Positions 8,733 to 17,267 of a DNA stretch of 64,000 bases are shown here, piece after piece. The stretch spans positions 124,001-188,000 of the forward strand of contig NZ_JACIDF010000003.1 in assembly GCF_014196195.1 (NCBI RefSeq), read 5' to 3'. The DNA is from Anoxybacteroides rupiense. GTDB taxonomy: Bacteria > Bacillota > Bacilli > Bacillales > Anoxybacillaceae. Position numbers and translations under genes: made by a program. The notes beneath the pieces are model-generated. The model saw nothing but the letters and a program-made list of their open reading frames with translations. It was not told the DNA's origin and did not search any database. How positions within the stretch are numbered: the first letter of the stretch is position 1; each line of letters opens with the position of its first letter.

Positions 8733-9491
8733 GTGCGACATGCCCTCATAACAGCTGGTGCAAAAGGATTGGGACGAAAGGTGACGGAGGTGCTGCTTGA
8801 AAAAGGATACTCGGTAACCGTAAACTACCGAAGCGATGAAGCTGCCGTCCATTCACTTCAACAAAAATATGCTCATGTTTCTGAACGGCTGCAATTCGTG
8901 AAGGGGGATGTTACAAAAAAAGAAGATTTACATCATTTGGTTGCTCAAGCGCTAGCGAAATTCGGCCGTATCGATTTTTTAATTAATAATGCCGGGCCTT
9001 ATATTTTCGAACGAAAAAAGCTAGCAGATTATAGTGAAGCAGAATGGTATGAGATGATCGAAGGAAATTTGAGCGCCGTTTTTCATTTGTTTAAAAAAAC
9101 GATTCCAATTATGAGAAACCAAGGATTTGGCCGCATTATTACGTACGGCTTTCAAGGAGCAGCCAATGCGCCAGGCTGGCTGCATCGTTCTGCATTTAGT
9201 GCCGCGAAAGTTGGACTTGTTTCCTTAACCAAAACGATTGCGGTAGAGGAAGCGGAATATGGAATTACAGCCAATATGATTTGTCCTGGGAACATATTAG
9301 GGGATATGAAAGAGGCGACCATTGCGGAATCAAGAAAGCAAAGAGATGAGATGACGCCTATAGGGCGTTCAGGAACGGGAGAAGATATAGCCCGGATGAT
9401 TGCATTTTTATGTGAAGAAGATTCGGATATGATTACAGGCTCCATTATTGAAGTGACAGGAGGAATGGATGTCATTCATCGGTATCGTTAA
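8733..9491 (+). CDS. ytkK: Short-chain dehydrogenase/reductase-like protein YtkK
   Basis: A 252-residue Rossmann-fold SDR protein. The cofactor loop TAGAKGLGR is at residues 7-15, NNAG near 87-90, and the structural Asn in EGNLSAVF near 110. At the active site the usual YxxxK reads FSAAK, and the position 13 residues before it, normally Ser, is Gly (in TYGFQGAANAPG). The Lys is kept but Ser and Tyr are lost, so classical oxidoreductase activity is doubtful. The C-terminal PGNILGDM and GSIIEVTGGMDV segments are SDR-like. GTG start with GGGAGGAG upstream. It stands alone before ald, in the order also seen in related genomes. Confidence 0.8.
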   Translation: MRHALITAGAKGLGRKVTEVLLEKGYSVTVNYRSDEAAVHSLQQKYAHVSERLQFVKGDVTKKEDLHHLVAQALAKFGRIDFLINNAGPYIFERKKLADYSEAEWYEMIEGNLSAVFHLFKKTIPIMRNQGFGRIITYGFQGAANAPGWLHRSAFSAAKVGLVSLTKTIAVEEAEYGITANMICPGNILGDMKEATIAESRKQRDEMTPIGRSGTGEDIARMIAFLCEEDSDMITGSIIEVTGGMDVIHRYR

Positions 9492-9612
9492 TGTGAATAA
9501 TTTTCCAGCGTTCATTCCATTCTATATATAGTACAGATGGAAATACTTTCTTGGTGCGGTTTTTTTAAGAAAAAATTACGACAGCGCTCGTAATGGAGGA
9601 GGACGGTTGATG

Positions 9613-10734
9613 ATGAAAATAGGTGTGCCGAAGGAAATTAAAAACAATGAAAATCGTGTGGCGATGACCCCAGCTGGAGTAATGACGCTCGTTCAAGCGG
9701 GGCATGAGGTGTATGTAGAAGCAGGCGCTGGAGAAGGGTCAGGATTTTTAGATGAGGAATATGAAAAAGCGGGAGCTACGATTGTTAAAACGGCTCAAGA
9801 TGCTTGGGCGGCAGAAATGGTGATGAAGGTAAAAGAGCCGCTTCCCCAGGAATATCAATATTTTCGAGAAAACTTAATTTTATTTACATATCTCCATTTG
9901 GCAGCAGAGTCTGAATTAACGAAAGCTCTTATTGATCACAAAGTAGTCGGGGTTGCCTATGAAACCGTACAGCTTGCTAATGGCTCCTTACCGCTGTTGA
10001 CGCCGATGAGTGAAGTGGCTGGCCGAATGTCGGTGCAAATTGGTGCGCAATTTTTAGAAAAGCCGCATGGTGGAAAGGGAATCTTATTAGGAAGTGTGCC
10101 GGGAGTCAAACGAGGAAAGGTGACGATTATTGGAGGAGGCGTGGCTGGAACGAATGCAGCCAAAATGGCAGTGGGACTCGGCGCAGAAGTCACGATTATT
10201 GATGTGAATCCGGAGCGCCTGAGACAGCTTGATGATTTATTTGGCGACCACGTTACGACGCTGATGTCAAATATGTATAATATTGCTGCATCGGTTCAAG
10301 ACTCGGACTTAGTGATTGGAGCGGTACTCATCCCAGGAGCAAAAGCGCCAAAGCTAGTGACCGAAGAGATGATTCGTACCATGTCTCCCGGCTCGGTTGT
10401 CGTTGATATTGCCATTGATCAGGGTGGAATTTTTGAAACAACCGATCGTGTCACGACCCATAGTGATCCAACTTATACGAAGCATGGCGTTGTTCATTAT
10501 GCGGTTGCTAATATGCCAGGGGCTGTTCCACGCACGTCCACCTTTGCCCTGACAAATGTCACCGTGCCGTATGCGCTGCAAATTGCCAATAAAGGGTATC
10601 GTCAAGCATGTCTTGATCATCCAGCGCTGTTAAAAGGCATGAATACATTGAACGGTTATGTGACATATGAAGCTGTAGCAAGGGCGCATAACCTCTCATT
10701 TCAAGATGCCAAACCTTTGTTAGAGTCAATGTGA
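9613..10734 (+). CDS. ald: Alanine dehydrogenase
   Basis: NAD-dependent enzyme that interconverts L-alanine with pyruvate and ammonia; in Bacillus it is needed for alanine use and normal sporulation. The sequence begins [20 protein letters not shown], the AlaDh/PNT N-terminal signature, has the substrate lysine and [15 protein letters not shown] near residue 130, and a Rossmann [18 protein letters not shown] at about 175-192. The 373-residue length fits. Three adjacent start candidates exist (TTG 9607, ATG 9610, ATG 9613) behind GGAGGAGG; the last was chosen by family alignment and spacing of nine. A bidirectional terminator separates it from convergent pepQ. Confidence 0.96.
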   Translation: MKIGVPKEIKNNENRVAMTPAGVMTLVQAGHEVYVEAGAGEGSGFLDEEYEKAGATIVKTAQDAWAAEMVMKVKEPLPQEYQYFRENLILFTYLHLAAESELTKALIDHKVVGVAYETVQLANGSLPLLTPMSEVAGRMSVQIGAQFLEKPHGGKGILLGSVPGVKRGKVTIIGGGVAGTNAAKMAVGLGAEVTIIDVNPERLRQLDDLFGDHVTTLMSNMYNIAASVQDSDLVIGAVLIPGAKAPKLVTEEMIRTMSPGSVVVDIAIDQGGIFETTDRVTTHSDPTYTKHGVVHYAVANMPGAVPRTSTFALTNVTVPYALQIANKGYRQACLDHPALLKGMNTLNGYVTYEAVARAHNLSFQDAKPLLESM

Positions 10735-10735
10735 A

Positions 10736-10776
10736 AACAAGCGGCGTTCACTTTGGAGAACGCCGCTTGTTTTTAT
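10736..10776. terminator. Bidirectional terminator between ald and pepQ
   Basis: AAACAAGCGGCGTTC pairs with GAACGCCGCTTGTTT around an eight-base loop, with A-rich sequence before and T-rich sequence after. It can terminate both convergent genes. Confidence 0.93.
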
Positions 10777-11867
10777 AATAGGATGAATTCTTTTGGATAA
10801 TTTGTTAAAATCTCTGCGCCGTTTTCAGTAATCAAGATATCATCTTCGATACGCACACCGCCGATGTCCGGAATGTAAATGCCCGGTTCAATTGTAAAGA
10901 CCATCCCCGGCTCGAGCGGCATCGTATTGGTTGCATTCATCGAAGGATATTCATGAACTTCAATGCCTAATCCGTGCCCGACGCGATGAGTAAAATAAGA
11001 ACCGTAACCAGCTTGCTCAATCAACTGTCTTGCCGCTTTGTCCACCGCACCAATCTCTGTTCCTGGCTTTGATGCCGCAATAGCAGCGAGCTGGGCGTTT
11101 AAGACGGTATGATAAATTTGCTTTTGCTCATCGTTTGGTTGGCCAAACATAACGGTTCGCGTAATATCTGAACAATATCCATCTAAAATAACGCCTAAAT
11201 CGAATAAGACAAAATCTCCTTTTTGAATAGAGGCTAAGCCTGGGGTGCCATGAGGATCAGCCGTTTTGGCCCCCGTCAATACCATCGTTGCAAACGACAT
11301 TTGGCGAACGCCCTTTTTCTTCAATTCGTACTCAATGGCGGCAATCACTTCTAATTCTGTTTTGCCTTCAGCAATCGCTTTTACGCCGACTTCCACGCCA
11401 TAATCAGCGAGAGAAGCTGCTTGCCGTAAAATCGCGATTTCTTGTTCATCTTTAATCATGCGCAGCTGTCGCAATTTTTCCTCTACATTAACGGTTGAGC
11501 GCACGGAAAAATAGGTACATAGCTGTTCATATCGTTCAAGAGATAGGTGTGTTTTTTCAATCGCGACATTTTCAACGGTCACAGATCTTTTGTTCATATG
11601 CGTATAAATGTGCTCCCAAGGATTTTCAATATCGCTGTAGCCGATAATAGAATAAGCCCAACCGGAGCGTTTAGCTTGAGCCACTTCCATTTGTGGACAG
11701 ATGAGAACGGGCTCATCATTTGGGAAGACGAGCAGCGCTAAAAGCCGTTCATGCGGTTCACTGTAAAATCCGCTTAAGTAAAAGACATTAGCGGTGGATG
11801 TAATAAGGGCGAAGGAAAGCTGCTCTTGCTGCATCCAGTGTGAAAGCGATTGAAGTCGTTGGTTCAT
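10773..11867 (-). CDS. Xaa-Pro aminopeptidase/dipeptidase (M24B)
   Basis: A 364-residue metallopeptidase of the pita-bread M24 family that cleaves peptides with a penultimate proline; cytosolic. The N-terminal creatinase-like domain covers about residues 1-130 and the catalytic domain the rest. Expected dinuclear metal ligands are visible: two Asp in FDLGVILDGYCSDITRT, His in VGHGLGIEVHE, Glu in FTIEPG and Glu in GVRIEDD. The ATG is chosen over a GTG three codons earlier because AAGGAAG is then eight bases away. It is related to B. subtilis YqhT/YkvY; which orthologue it is I cannot tell. Confidence 0.92.
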   Translation of the reverse strand: MNQRLQSLSHWMQQEQLSFALITSTANVFYLSGFYSEPHERLLALLVFPNDEPVLICPQMEVAQAKRSGWAYSIIGYSDIENPWEHIYTHMNKRSVTVENVAIEKTHLSLERYEQLCTYFSVRSTVNVEEKLRQLRMIKDEQEIAILRQAASLADYGVEVGVKAIAEGKTELEVIAAIEYELKKKGVRQMSFATMVLTGAKTADPHGTPGLASIQKGDFVLFDLGVILDGYCSDITRTVMFGQPNDEQKQIYHTVLNAQLAAIAASKPGTEIGAVDKAARQLIEQAGYGSYFTHRVGHGLGIEVHEYPSMNATNTMPLEPGMVFTIEPGIYIPDIGGVRIEDDILITENGAEILTNYPKEFILL

Positions 11868-12355
11868 TATGTTCACTTCCTTTTATTTCCATATTGATAA
11901 ACATCAATCCATCTGTCGCTTTCATTGACGAGGTGCCCATCAATGACTCAGCATTTTGAACAAGAGGTTTATCGCAAGCAAATACTTCGTTGATTTTCTT
12001 GTTCTAAAAAGCACGAAGAAAGCGTTTGCGTTAAAATAGTGGATGATTGATGCTCATGAGCAGACTCTATATTTGAGAGTACCAGTAATTTTGCCGGATG
12101 TAAACGATTATGCATGATTCTTAAGCGAGTCTATGACTTTGCCAAAGCAGCTGCCGTCCGTTCTAATAGTATAAGGACCATGAATGAATGGATTTTATCT
12201 AGCAATACGTACTAGCTTTTCTGCTTCTTAAGAACACCTGTGGGCCCATCCGTTTGCCTGCTAGGTGTTCATTCGCTACATGAAGAAGGAAATATAAAAG
12301 TTTTTGCGAAATATATCAATGAAAGACCTTGTACATAGGAAAGGAGCAGATCAAA
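11868..12355. other. Intergenic region before ytkL
   Basis: No convincing coding frame. Features seen are the palindrome GCTCATGAGC near 12053, and a possible hairpin in which GAACACCT (12230s) pairs with AGGTGTTC (12260s), enclosed by CTTCTT and AAGAAG. No T run follows, so it is not an obvious terminator. The ytkL ribosome binding site AAAGGAG lies at the right end. Confidence 0.4.
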
Positions 12356-13036
12356 TTGAAGCTTACGTATCATGGACATTCAGTTGTCAAAATTGAAACG
12401 AACAGAAAGACGATTTTCATTGATCCGTTTATTACAGGAAATGGGGCGACGGATCTGAATGCTGACGACGTAAAGGTAGATGTGATTTTGCTGACACATG
12501 GGCATAGTGATCATGTAGGCGATACGATTCCGCTTGCGCTTCGCAACAATGCGCTGGTAGTGGCTCCATTTGAATTGGCTACGTATTTAAGCTGGCAAGG
12601 TGTCAATGCGCATCCGATGCATATTGGCGGAGCGCACCAATTTGAATTTGGAAAAGTCAAATTAACCCAAGCCTTCCATGGTTCCAGTTATATTGACGAA
12701 AACAAGCAAATCATTTATACGGGAATGCCGTGCGGGATTTTATTCTATGCGGAAGGAAAAACGATTTATCACGCGGGAGATACGGCGCTGTTTTCGGATA
12801 TGAAGCTGATTGGCGAGCGAAATGAAATCGATGTGGCCTTTTTGCCGATTGGCGACAATTTTACAATGGGACCAGAGGATGCGGCGTTGGCAGCGGACTG
12901 GCTGCGTGCCAAAACCGTTGTACCGATTCATTACAACACATTCCCGGTCATTGAGCAAAATCCGCACCAGTTTGTTTCGCTGCTCAAAGAGGGCGTGGGA
13001 AAAGTATTACAACCAGGAGAAAGTATGGAATTATAG
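12356..13036 (+). CDS. ytkL: Metal-dependent hydrolase, UPF0173 (YtkL)
   Basis: A 226-residue metallo-beta-lactamase-fold protein. It starts with [14 protein letters not shown] and carries the metal-binding [10 protein letters not shown] near residue 52, a GGAHQFEFG region, HAGDTALF near 143 and a late PIHYNTFP His near 190. The substrate of this family is not established. Translation begins at a TTG with AAAGGAGCAGATCAAA upstream; this gives the family's usual length and N terminus, whereas the upstream ATG would give nine extra residues overlapping the ribosome binding site. A terminator follows, so it is likely monocistronic. Confidence 0.9.
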   Translation: MKLTYHGHSVVKIETNRKTIFIDPFITGNGATDLNADDVKVDVILLTHGHSDHVGDTIPLALRNNALVVAPFELATYLSWQGVNAHPMHIGGAHQFEFGKVKLTQAFHGSSYIDENKQIIYTGMPCGILFYAEGKTIYHAGDTALFSDMKLIGERNEIDVAFLPIGDNFTMGPEDAALAADWLRAKTVVPIHYNTFPVIEQNPHQFVSLLKEGVGKVLQPGESMEL

Positions 13037-13037
13037 C

Positions 13038-13073
13038 AAAAAAGGGGCTTTTATCCAAGCTCCTTTTTTGTTT
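13038..13073 (+). terminator. Terminator after ytkL
   Basis: AAAAAAGGGGCTT pairs, with one G-T, to AAGCTCCTTTTTT across a six-base loop; the T run forms the 3' arm end. Confidence 0.85.
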
Positions 13074-13159
13074 GCGAATCATGTGGCTAGCCCTTCATTG
13101 AATCGCGCTTCATTCACCTTTATAATAAAAATAGACTTTGGCACAAAGGGTGAAGACAT

Positions 13160-14476
13160 TTGGCGACAAAACATGAGCAAATTTTGCAATATATTGATAG
13201 CTTGCCGGTAGGAGAAAAAATTTCTGTTCGGCAAATTGCGAAAGAAATGGGGGTAAGCGAAGGAACGGCTTACCGGGCGATTAAGGATGCGGAAAATAAA
13301 GGGTATGTCAGCACGATTGAGCGTGTTGGAACGATTCGAATCGAGAGAAAAAAGAAAGAAAATATTGAGAAGCTCACTTACGCGGAAGTTGTCAATATTG
13401 TGGATGGACAAGTGCTAGGAGGACGTGAAGGTCTGTATAAAACGCTCAACCGCTTTGTCATTGGTGCAATGAAACTTGAAGCGATGATGCGTTATACAGG
13501 AGCAGGAGATTTATTAATTGTCGGAAACCGGACGAAGGCGCATCAACTTGCGCTAGAAGCAGGTGCGGCCGTGTTGATTACCGGAGGCTTTGATACAGAT
13601 GATTATGTCAAAAAACTGGCGGACGAGCTGCAGCTGCCCATTATATCGACAAGCTATGATACGTTTACAGTTGCGACGATGATCAATCGTGCGATTTACG
13701 ATCAGCTCATTAAAAAAGAAATCGTTCTTGTTGAAGATATTTTAATTCCTTTCGAAAAAACGGTATATTTAGAAACCACTGATATAGTCGAAAAGTGGTA
13801 TCAGCTCAATCGCGAAACGAAGCACAGCCGCTTTCCTGTCGTTGACCATCATTTAAAAGTGCAAGGAATGGTGACATCAAAAGATGTATTAGACTGTGAA
13901 CGGACGCTGCCGATTGAAAAAGTCATGACGAAATATCCGATTACTGTAAACGGAAAAACGTCGGTTGCCTTTGCTTCACATATTATGGTATGGGAAGGCA
14001 TTGAATTGTTGCCGGTTGTCGATGACCATAATCGTCTTCAGGGAATTATAAGCAGGCAGGACGTATTAAAGGCGCTGCAAATGATTCAGCGACAGCCGCA
14101 AGTCGGGGAAACGATCGATGATCTCATTACAGGCCAATTTCAAGAAGCAGAGCAGCAATCGAAAACAGAAAATGTCTTTCAATGCACGGTAACGCCGCAA
14201 ATGACGAACTATTTAGGAACGTTGTCTTATGGAGTGTTTACAACGATTGTGACGGAAGCGGCGACGCGGGTATTGCGGCTATATAAACGCGGAGATTTAG
14301 TGATCGAAAATATTACGATTTATTTTATTAAACCAGTGCAAATTGACAGTATTATTGATATTAAAGCAAGGCTGCTAGAAATTGGACGGAAATTCGGAAA
14401 GGTTGATGTTGAAGTATATCATGACGGAGTGGTTGTAGGAAAAGCATTAATGATGTGCCAGTTAATGGACAGGTAG
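13160..14476 (+). CDS. ytoI: HTH-DRTGG-CBS-hotdog protein YtoI
   Basis: A 438-residue multidomain cytosolic protein of unknown function. Residues 1-60 form a winged-helix segment (IRQIAKEMGVSEGTAYRAI-like, with recognition helix MGVSEGTAYRAIKDAE). Residues about 70-185 are a DRTGG domain. Residues about 190-315 hold two CBS motifs (SRFPVVDHHLKVQGMVTSKD and ELLPVVDDHNRLQGIISRQD). Residues about 335-438 form a hotdog/thioesterase-like domain ending KALMMCQLMDR. CBS pairs usually sense adenine nucleotides, so a ligand-responsive regulator or acyl-binding role is possible, but that is inference. TTG start preceded by AAAGGGTG. A terminator follows at once. Confidence 0.85.
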   Translation: MATKHEQILQYIDSLPVGEKISVRQIAKEMGVSEGTAYRAIKDAENKGYVSTIERVGTIRIERKKKENIEKLTYAEVVNIVDGQVLGGREGLYKTLNRFVIGAMKLEAMMRYTGAGDLLIVGNRTKAHQLALEAGAAVLITGGFDTDDYVKKLADELQLPIISTSYDTFTVATMINRAIYDQLIKKEIVLVEDILIPFEKTVYLETTDIVEKWYQLNRETKHSRFPVVDHHLKVQGMVTSKDVLDCERTLPIEKVMTKYPITVNGKTSVAFASHIMVWEGIELLPVVDDHNRLQGIISRQDVLKALQMIQRQPQVGETIDDLITGQFQEAEQQSKTENVFQCTVTPQMTNYLGTLSYGVFTTIVTEAATRVLRLYKRGDLVIENITIYFIKPVQIDSIIDIKARLLEIGRKFGKVDVEVYHDGVVVGKALMMCQLMDR

Positions 14477-14484
14477 TTTTTATG

Positions 14485-14513
14485 GACGGGGGATCATGAT
14501 CCCCCGTTTTTAG
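14485..14513. terminator. Terminator between ytoI and ytpI
   Basis: ACGGGGGATC pairs with GATCCCCCGT around AT, followed by TTTTT on the plus strand. On the other strand the same hairpin encodes the last residues of ytpI, which end GGS. Confidence 0.9.
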
Positions 14514-14808
14514 CTGTTCCCTGTGCCTCTTCTATCACCAGCGGCAAATAATGCTTATAGGACCGATATCCAGCCCATGCGCTTCCGCCACCCACCAATA
14601 AAAAAATGATTCCGACAATATAGGTGACGGTTGAAGAATGTAAAAAGAATTGGTTGATGCCGAAGAAAAAGACAAATAGGCCGAGAGCTATGCTTGATTT
14701 TGCAGAAAGCCATCGCCGTTCGAGCGGGCGCTGGCTACGAAAATATTTCATTTTATAATAGGCGTAGAAGGAAAGAGAAAAAATGATGAGAATGACTAGT
14801 GCAGGCAT
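14494..14808 (-). CDS. ytpI: YtpI-like membrane protein
   Basis: A 104-residue integral membrane protein with three hydrophobic segments at about residues 2-18, 39-57 and 62-82, and a basic loop after the first (KMKYFRSQRPLERRW). No catalytic motif is visible and the role is unknown; the family is conserved in Bacillaceae beside ytoI and nrnA. The C terminus (GTAKNGGS) is encoded inside the ytoI terminator hairpin. ATG start with GGAGGGGTGCG upstream. It is convergent with ytoI and divergent from nrnA. Confidence 0.82.
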   Translation of the reverse strand: MPALVILIIFSLSFYAYYKMKYFRSQRPLERRWLSAKSSIALGLFVFFFGINQFFLHSSTVTYIVGIIFLLVGGGSAWAGYRSYKHYLPLVIEEAQGTAKNGGS

Positions 14809-14897
14809 GAACGCACCCCTCCATCTTTTGTTTCTCTACCATTGTACATGTTTTTCCCTTATAATGAAAGAAAACTATCGTAAAAGAGGGAACGAAT

Positions 14898-15845
14898 ATG
14901 AACGAGAAGGCATTGGAAATTTTACAGGTGATTCAGCAATTTGAAACGATCATTATTCACCGCCACGTCCGTCCTGATCCAGATGCATACGGCTCCCAAG
15001 GAGGATTGGCGGAAATTCTGAAGGCCTCATTTCCACAAAAAAATGTTTATACAGTAGGAAGAGAAGAAGAATCGCTTAATTTTTTAAGACGGTTGGATCA
15101 AATCGATGATCATGTATATAAAAACGCGCTTGTGATTGTATGTGACACGGCGAACCAGGAGCGGATCTGTGATGGGCGCTATCGGTTAGGAAAAAAACTG
15201 ATTAAAATTGATCATCATCCGAACGAAGATCCGTACGGAGATTTATTGTGGGTCGATACGAACGCCAGCTCGACAAGTGAAATGATTTATGAGTTTTACT
15301 TAGCAGGCAAAGAGAAAGGCTTGGTCATGACGAAAGAAGCAGCTCGTTTGATTTACGCTGGGATTGTCGGGGACACGGGACGTTTTCTTTTTTCAAGAAC
15401 AAGCTCTAAAACATTCCAATATGCAAGCGAACTAGTTGAATACGGCTTTTCATTGACCGATCTATATGATGAGCTATATCGCACAAAAGTGAATATTGCT
15501 CATTTAAGCGGATATGTGCTACAAAATTTTCAGCTTTCTCCAAGCGGAGTCGCGTTTGTAAAAATGACAAAAGAACTGCTTGGAAAATATAACGCTTCTC
15601 CGTCCGAAGCGTCGCAGCTTGTAAGTCTTCTTGGCAACGTTGATGGAATACAGGCATGGGTCTTTTTTATTGAGGAGGACAAAGAAATTCGTGTTCGCCT
15701 CCGTTCAAAAGGAACGATTGTCAATGAAGTAGCAAAAAAATACGGGGGCGGCGGACATCCTTTCGCTGCAGGTGCGTCGATTTATTCTTGGGAGGATGCG
15801 GATCGGGTGATTGCTGATTTAGAATTGGCGTGCCAAGCCCATTAA
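14898..15845 (+). CDS. nrnA: Oligoribonuclease / pAp phosphatase NrnA
   Basis: DHH-DHHA1 family phosphoesterase of 315 residues. It degrades 2-5 nt RNA oligomers from the 5' end and dephosphorylates 3',5'-phosphoadenosine (pAp), a by-product of sulfate assimilation. Metal-binding motifs are visible: HRHVRPDPDAYGSQ near residue 22, VCDTAN near 82, the signature DHH in KIDHHPNEDP near 109, and GDTGRFLF near 160. The C-terminal DHHA1 substrate motif is GGGGHPFAAGA near 290. ATG start with AAGAGGG upstream. Only a weak hairpin follows the stop. Confidence 0.95.
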   Translation: MNEKALEILQVIQQFETIIIHRHVRPDPDAYGSQGGLAEILKASFPQKNVYTVGREEESLNFLRRLDQIDDHVYKNALVIVCDTANQERICDGRYRLGKKLIKIDHHPNEDPYGDLLWVDTNASSTSEMIYEFYLAGKEKGLVMTKEAARLIYAGIVGDTGRFLFSRTSSKTFQYASELVEYGFSLTDLYDELYRTKVNIAHLSGYVLQNFQLSPSGVAFVKMTKELLGKYNASPSEASQLVSLLGNVDGIQAWVFFIEEDKEIRVRLRSKGTIVNEVAKKYGGGGHPFAAGASIYSWEDADRVIADLELACQAH

Positions 15846-16086
15846 TAACTCAAACCGATCTAGAGAAGGTCCGTTTTTTATGTGGTCGGAGATTTTGTCC
15901 CCGGCTATAATCCAGCAGTTATCACTTGTTCGTTGTTCGGTGACTTCTTTCTGTTTGTTGAAAGATTTTTTGGTTTCCATTTATATTTATGTTGCTGTTT
16001 TGATAGATCGATGTTGCAAGTACTGCTATTAAGGAAAATGACCAAATACAACCAAACGTAATTTTTGTTTAAAAAATATGTCAAGC

Positions 16087-16241
16087 GTGTTGATGATCCA
16101 ATAAAAATCAATCGACATTGCTTGATTCCTTACTTTTCTGCCGTAGTCGGCAAGCCACTCGCTTGCCGACTGGACATGCAGAAAAGCGTGTGTCTAGCTC
16201 AATCATTCCATATTTTTAGTAAAATAATGGATCATCAACAC
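16087..16241. mobile_element. MITE-like palindromic element
   Basis: A roughly 155-bp non-coding element in the nrnA-ytrI gap. It begins GTGTTGATGATCCA and ends TGGATCATCAACAC, a 14-base perfect terminal inverted repeat. The centre is a strong hairpin (AGTCGGCAAGC / GCTTGCCGACT, 16145-16171) enclosed by CTTTTCTGC/GCAGAAAAG. Intermediate A/T-rich arms are partly complementary. No transposase is present and I see no clear target duplication. It is best read as a miniature inverted-repeat element or the fused ends of a deleted insertion sequence. The rest of 15846-16314 holds nothing I recognise. Confidence 0.55.
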
Positions 16242-16314
16242 TAGTGAAAAGATATCATCTTTTTTGAAATCCCCTTCATCCTATTTTTATATGGTCATTC
16301 TCGATGATATCCTG

Positions 16315-16821
16315 CTAGCGGTGAACGGGCTTTAGCTTTAATTCAATTGATAATGTAGTGAATAAAAACAGCTCCGTTATTTCAAGTCGATACGTTTGCT
16401 CATTGATGGTATAGGTTTTGTTTTCAATCGTCTTTTTTAATAAATCCTTGCTTTGATAGACGGTTTCGATATCTTTGGCGACTAGGTGGGATACATCTTC
16501 TTTGACGCTTTCTTCAATATGAAATTTCATATAGGAATCGAGTTTATACTCATTTGCGTTGACAAGCTGGATGCGAATTTCTTGGACGGTCAACTTTTTT
16601 TTGTTCAGTTTGTTTAGTTTAATATAATCTTCCTGCCAAATTTGAATATCGCTGTTTAAATCAGCAATTTTGTCTTGAAGTTCAGTGATCTGGCGCACCT
16701 GCTTTTCTTGCAATACACCAAATAAATGTAAAAATATGAACCAGCTTAGGACCGCACCGATCGCGGCGCCGGCAAAAAAACGCTGCCAAGTTTTGTCGCG
16801 ATAGTATGGAGGAATTCTCAT
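16315..16821 (-). CDS. ytrI: Sporulation membrane protein YtrI
   Basis: A 168-residue protein with one N-terminal membrane span (about residues 13-35, FFAGAAIGAVLSWFIFLHLFG region), then a coiled-coil-like stretch (QVRQITELQDKIADLN) and a C-terminal extracytoplasmic domain. In B. subtilis YtrI is made under SigE in the mother cell and is needed for efficient sporulation. The ATG was chosen because it overlaps the ytrH stop as ATGA, with AGGAG 11 bases upstream, which indicates translational coupling to ytrH. No specific molecular activity is known. Confidence 0.85.
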   Translation of the reverse strand: MRIPPYYRDKTWQRFFAGAAIGAVLSWFIFLHLFGVLQEKQVRQITELQDKIADLNSDIQIWQEDYIKLNKLNKKKLTVQEIRIQLVNANEYKLDSYMKFHIEESVKEDVSHLVAKDIETVYQSKDLLKKTIENKTYTINEQTYRLEITELFLFTTLSIELKLKPVHR

Positions 16822-17162
16822 GAAGAAATATGCTCCTGTGTCAGCCATGTAATAATGGTAACACCTGTTTGTGCGCCACCGATCGCGGAAATAATGAGCA
16901 GAAACTGCTTGACAATGTCACGTGTTTCTCCTGAAAATAAGCCGCGCTCGACTGTATAAAACGTGTCAAATGTCCCGCCAATTGCGGCTACGACCGCCCA
17001 AATTTTTAAATCCATCGCAAAACGATACATGGACGTCAGCGGTGGCTGTCCCATCAGAAATGCCCCGATTCCGCCAATGCCTGCTCCTCCTAAAAGAACT
17101 CCAAGAGCAATAAAGTAGCTTTGAATAAACGCCGGTAAAAACGCAAGTTTCGTTCCCATCAT
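16818..17162 (-). CDS. ytrH: Sporulation protein YtrH
   Basis: A 114-residue membrane protein with three or four hydrophobic segments, including IQSYFIALGVLLGGAGIGGI near residue 14 and IWAVVAAIGGTFDTF near 55. It is the first gene of the ytrH-ytrI pair; in B. subtilis the pair is SigE-dependent and required for efficient sporulation. The start is the first of two tandem ATGs because AAAGGA lies eight bases upstream; longer in-frame upstream sequence runs into the dnaE promoter region. It is transcribed divergently from dnaE, with about 105 bp between the two starts. Confidence 0.85.
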   Translation of the reverse strand: MMGTKLAFLPAFIQSYFIALGVLLGGAGIGGIGAFLMGQPPLTSMYRFAMDLKIWAVVAAIGGTFDTFYTVERGLFSGETRDIVKQFLLIISAIGGAQTGVTIITWLTQEHISS

Positions 17163-17267
17163 CGCCTCATTCCTTTCTTTAAACATATATATGGACGAAC
17201 AGATATAAGTATGTTTTGCGTTGCCAAAGTTTTGTCGACTATAATGAAGGAAAAGGAGGGAGGAGCA

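Noticed and set aside
12013-12032. Possible CcpA cre site (AGAAAGCGTTTGCG)
   Set aside because: Half-matches the consensus only, and it lies 320 bp from the nearest start with no promoter nearby.
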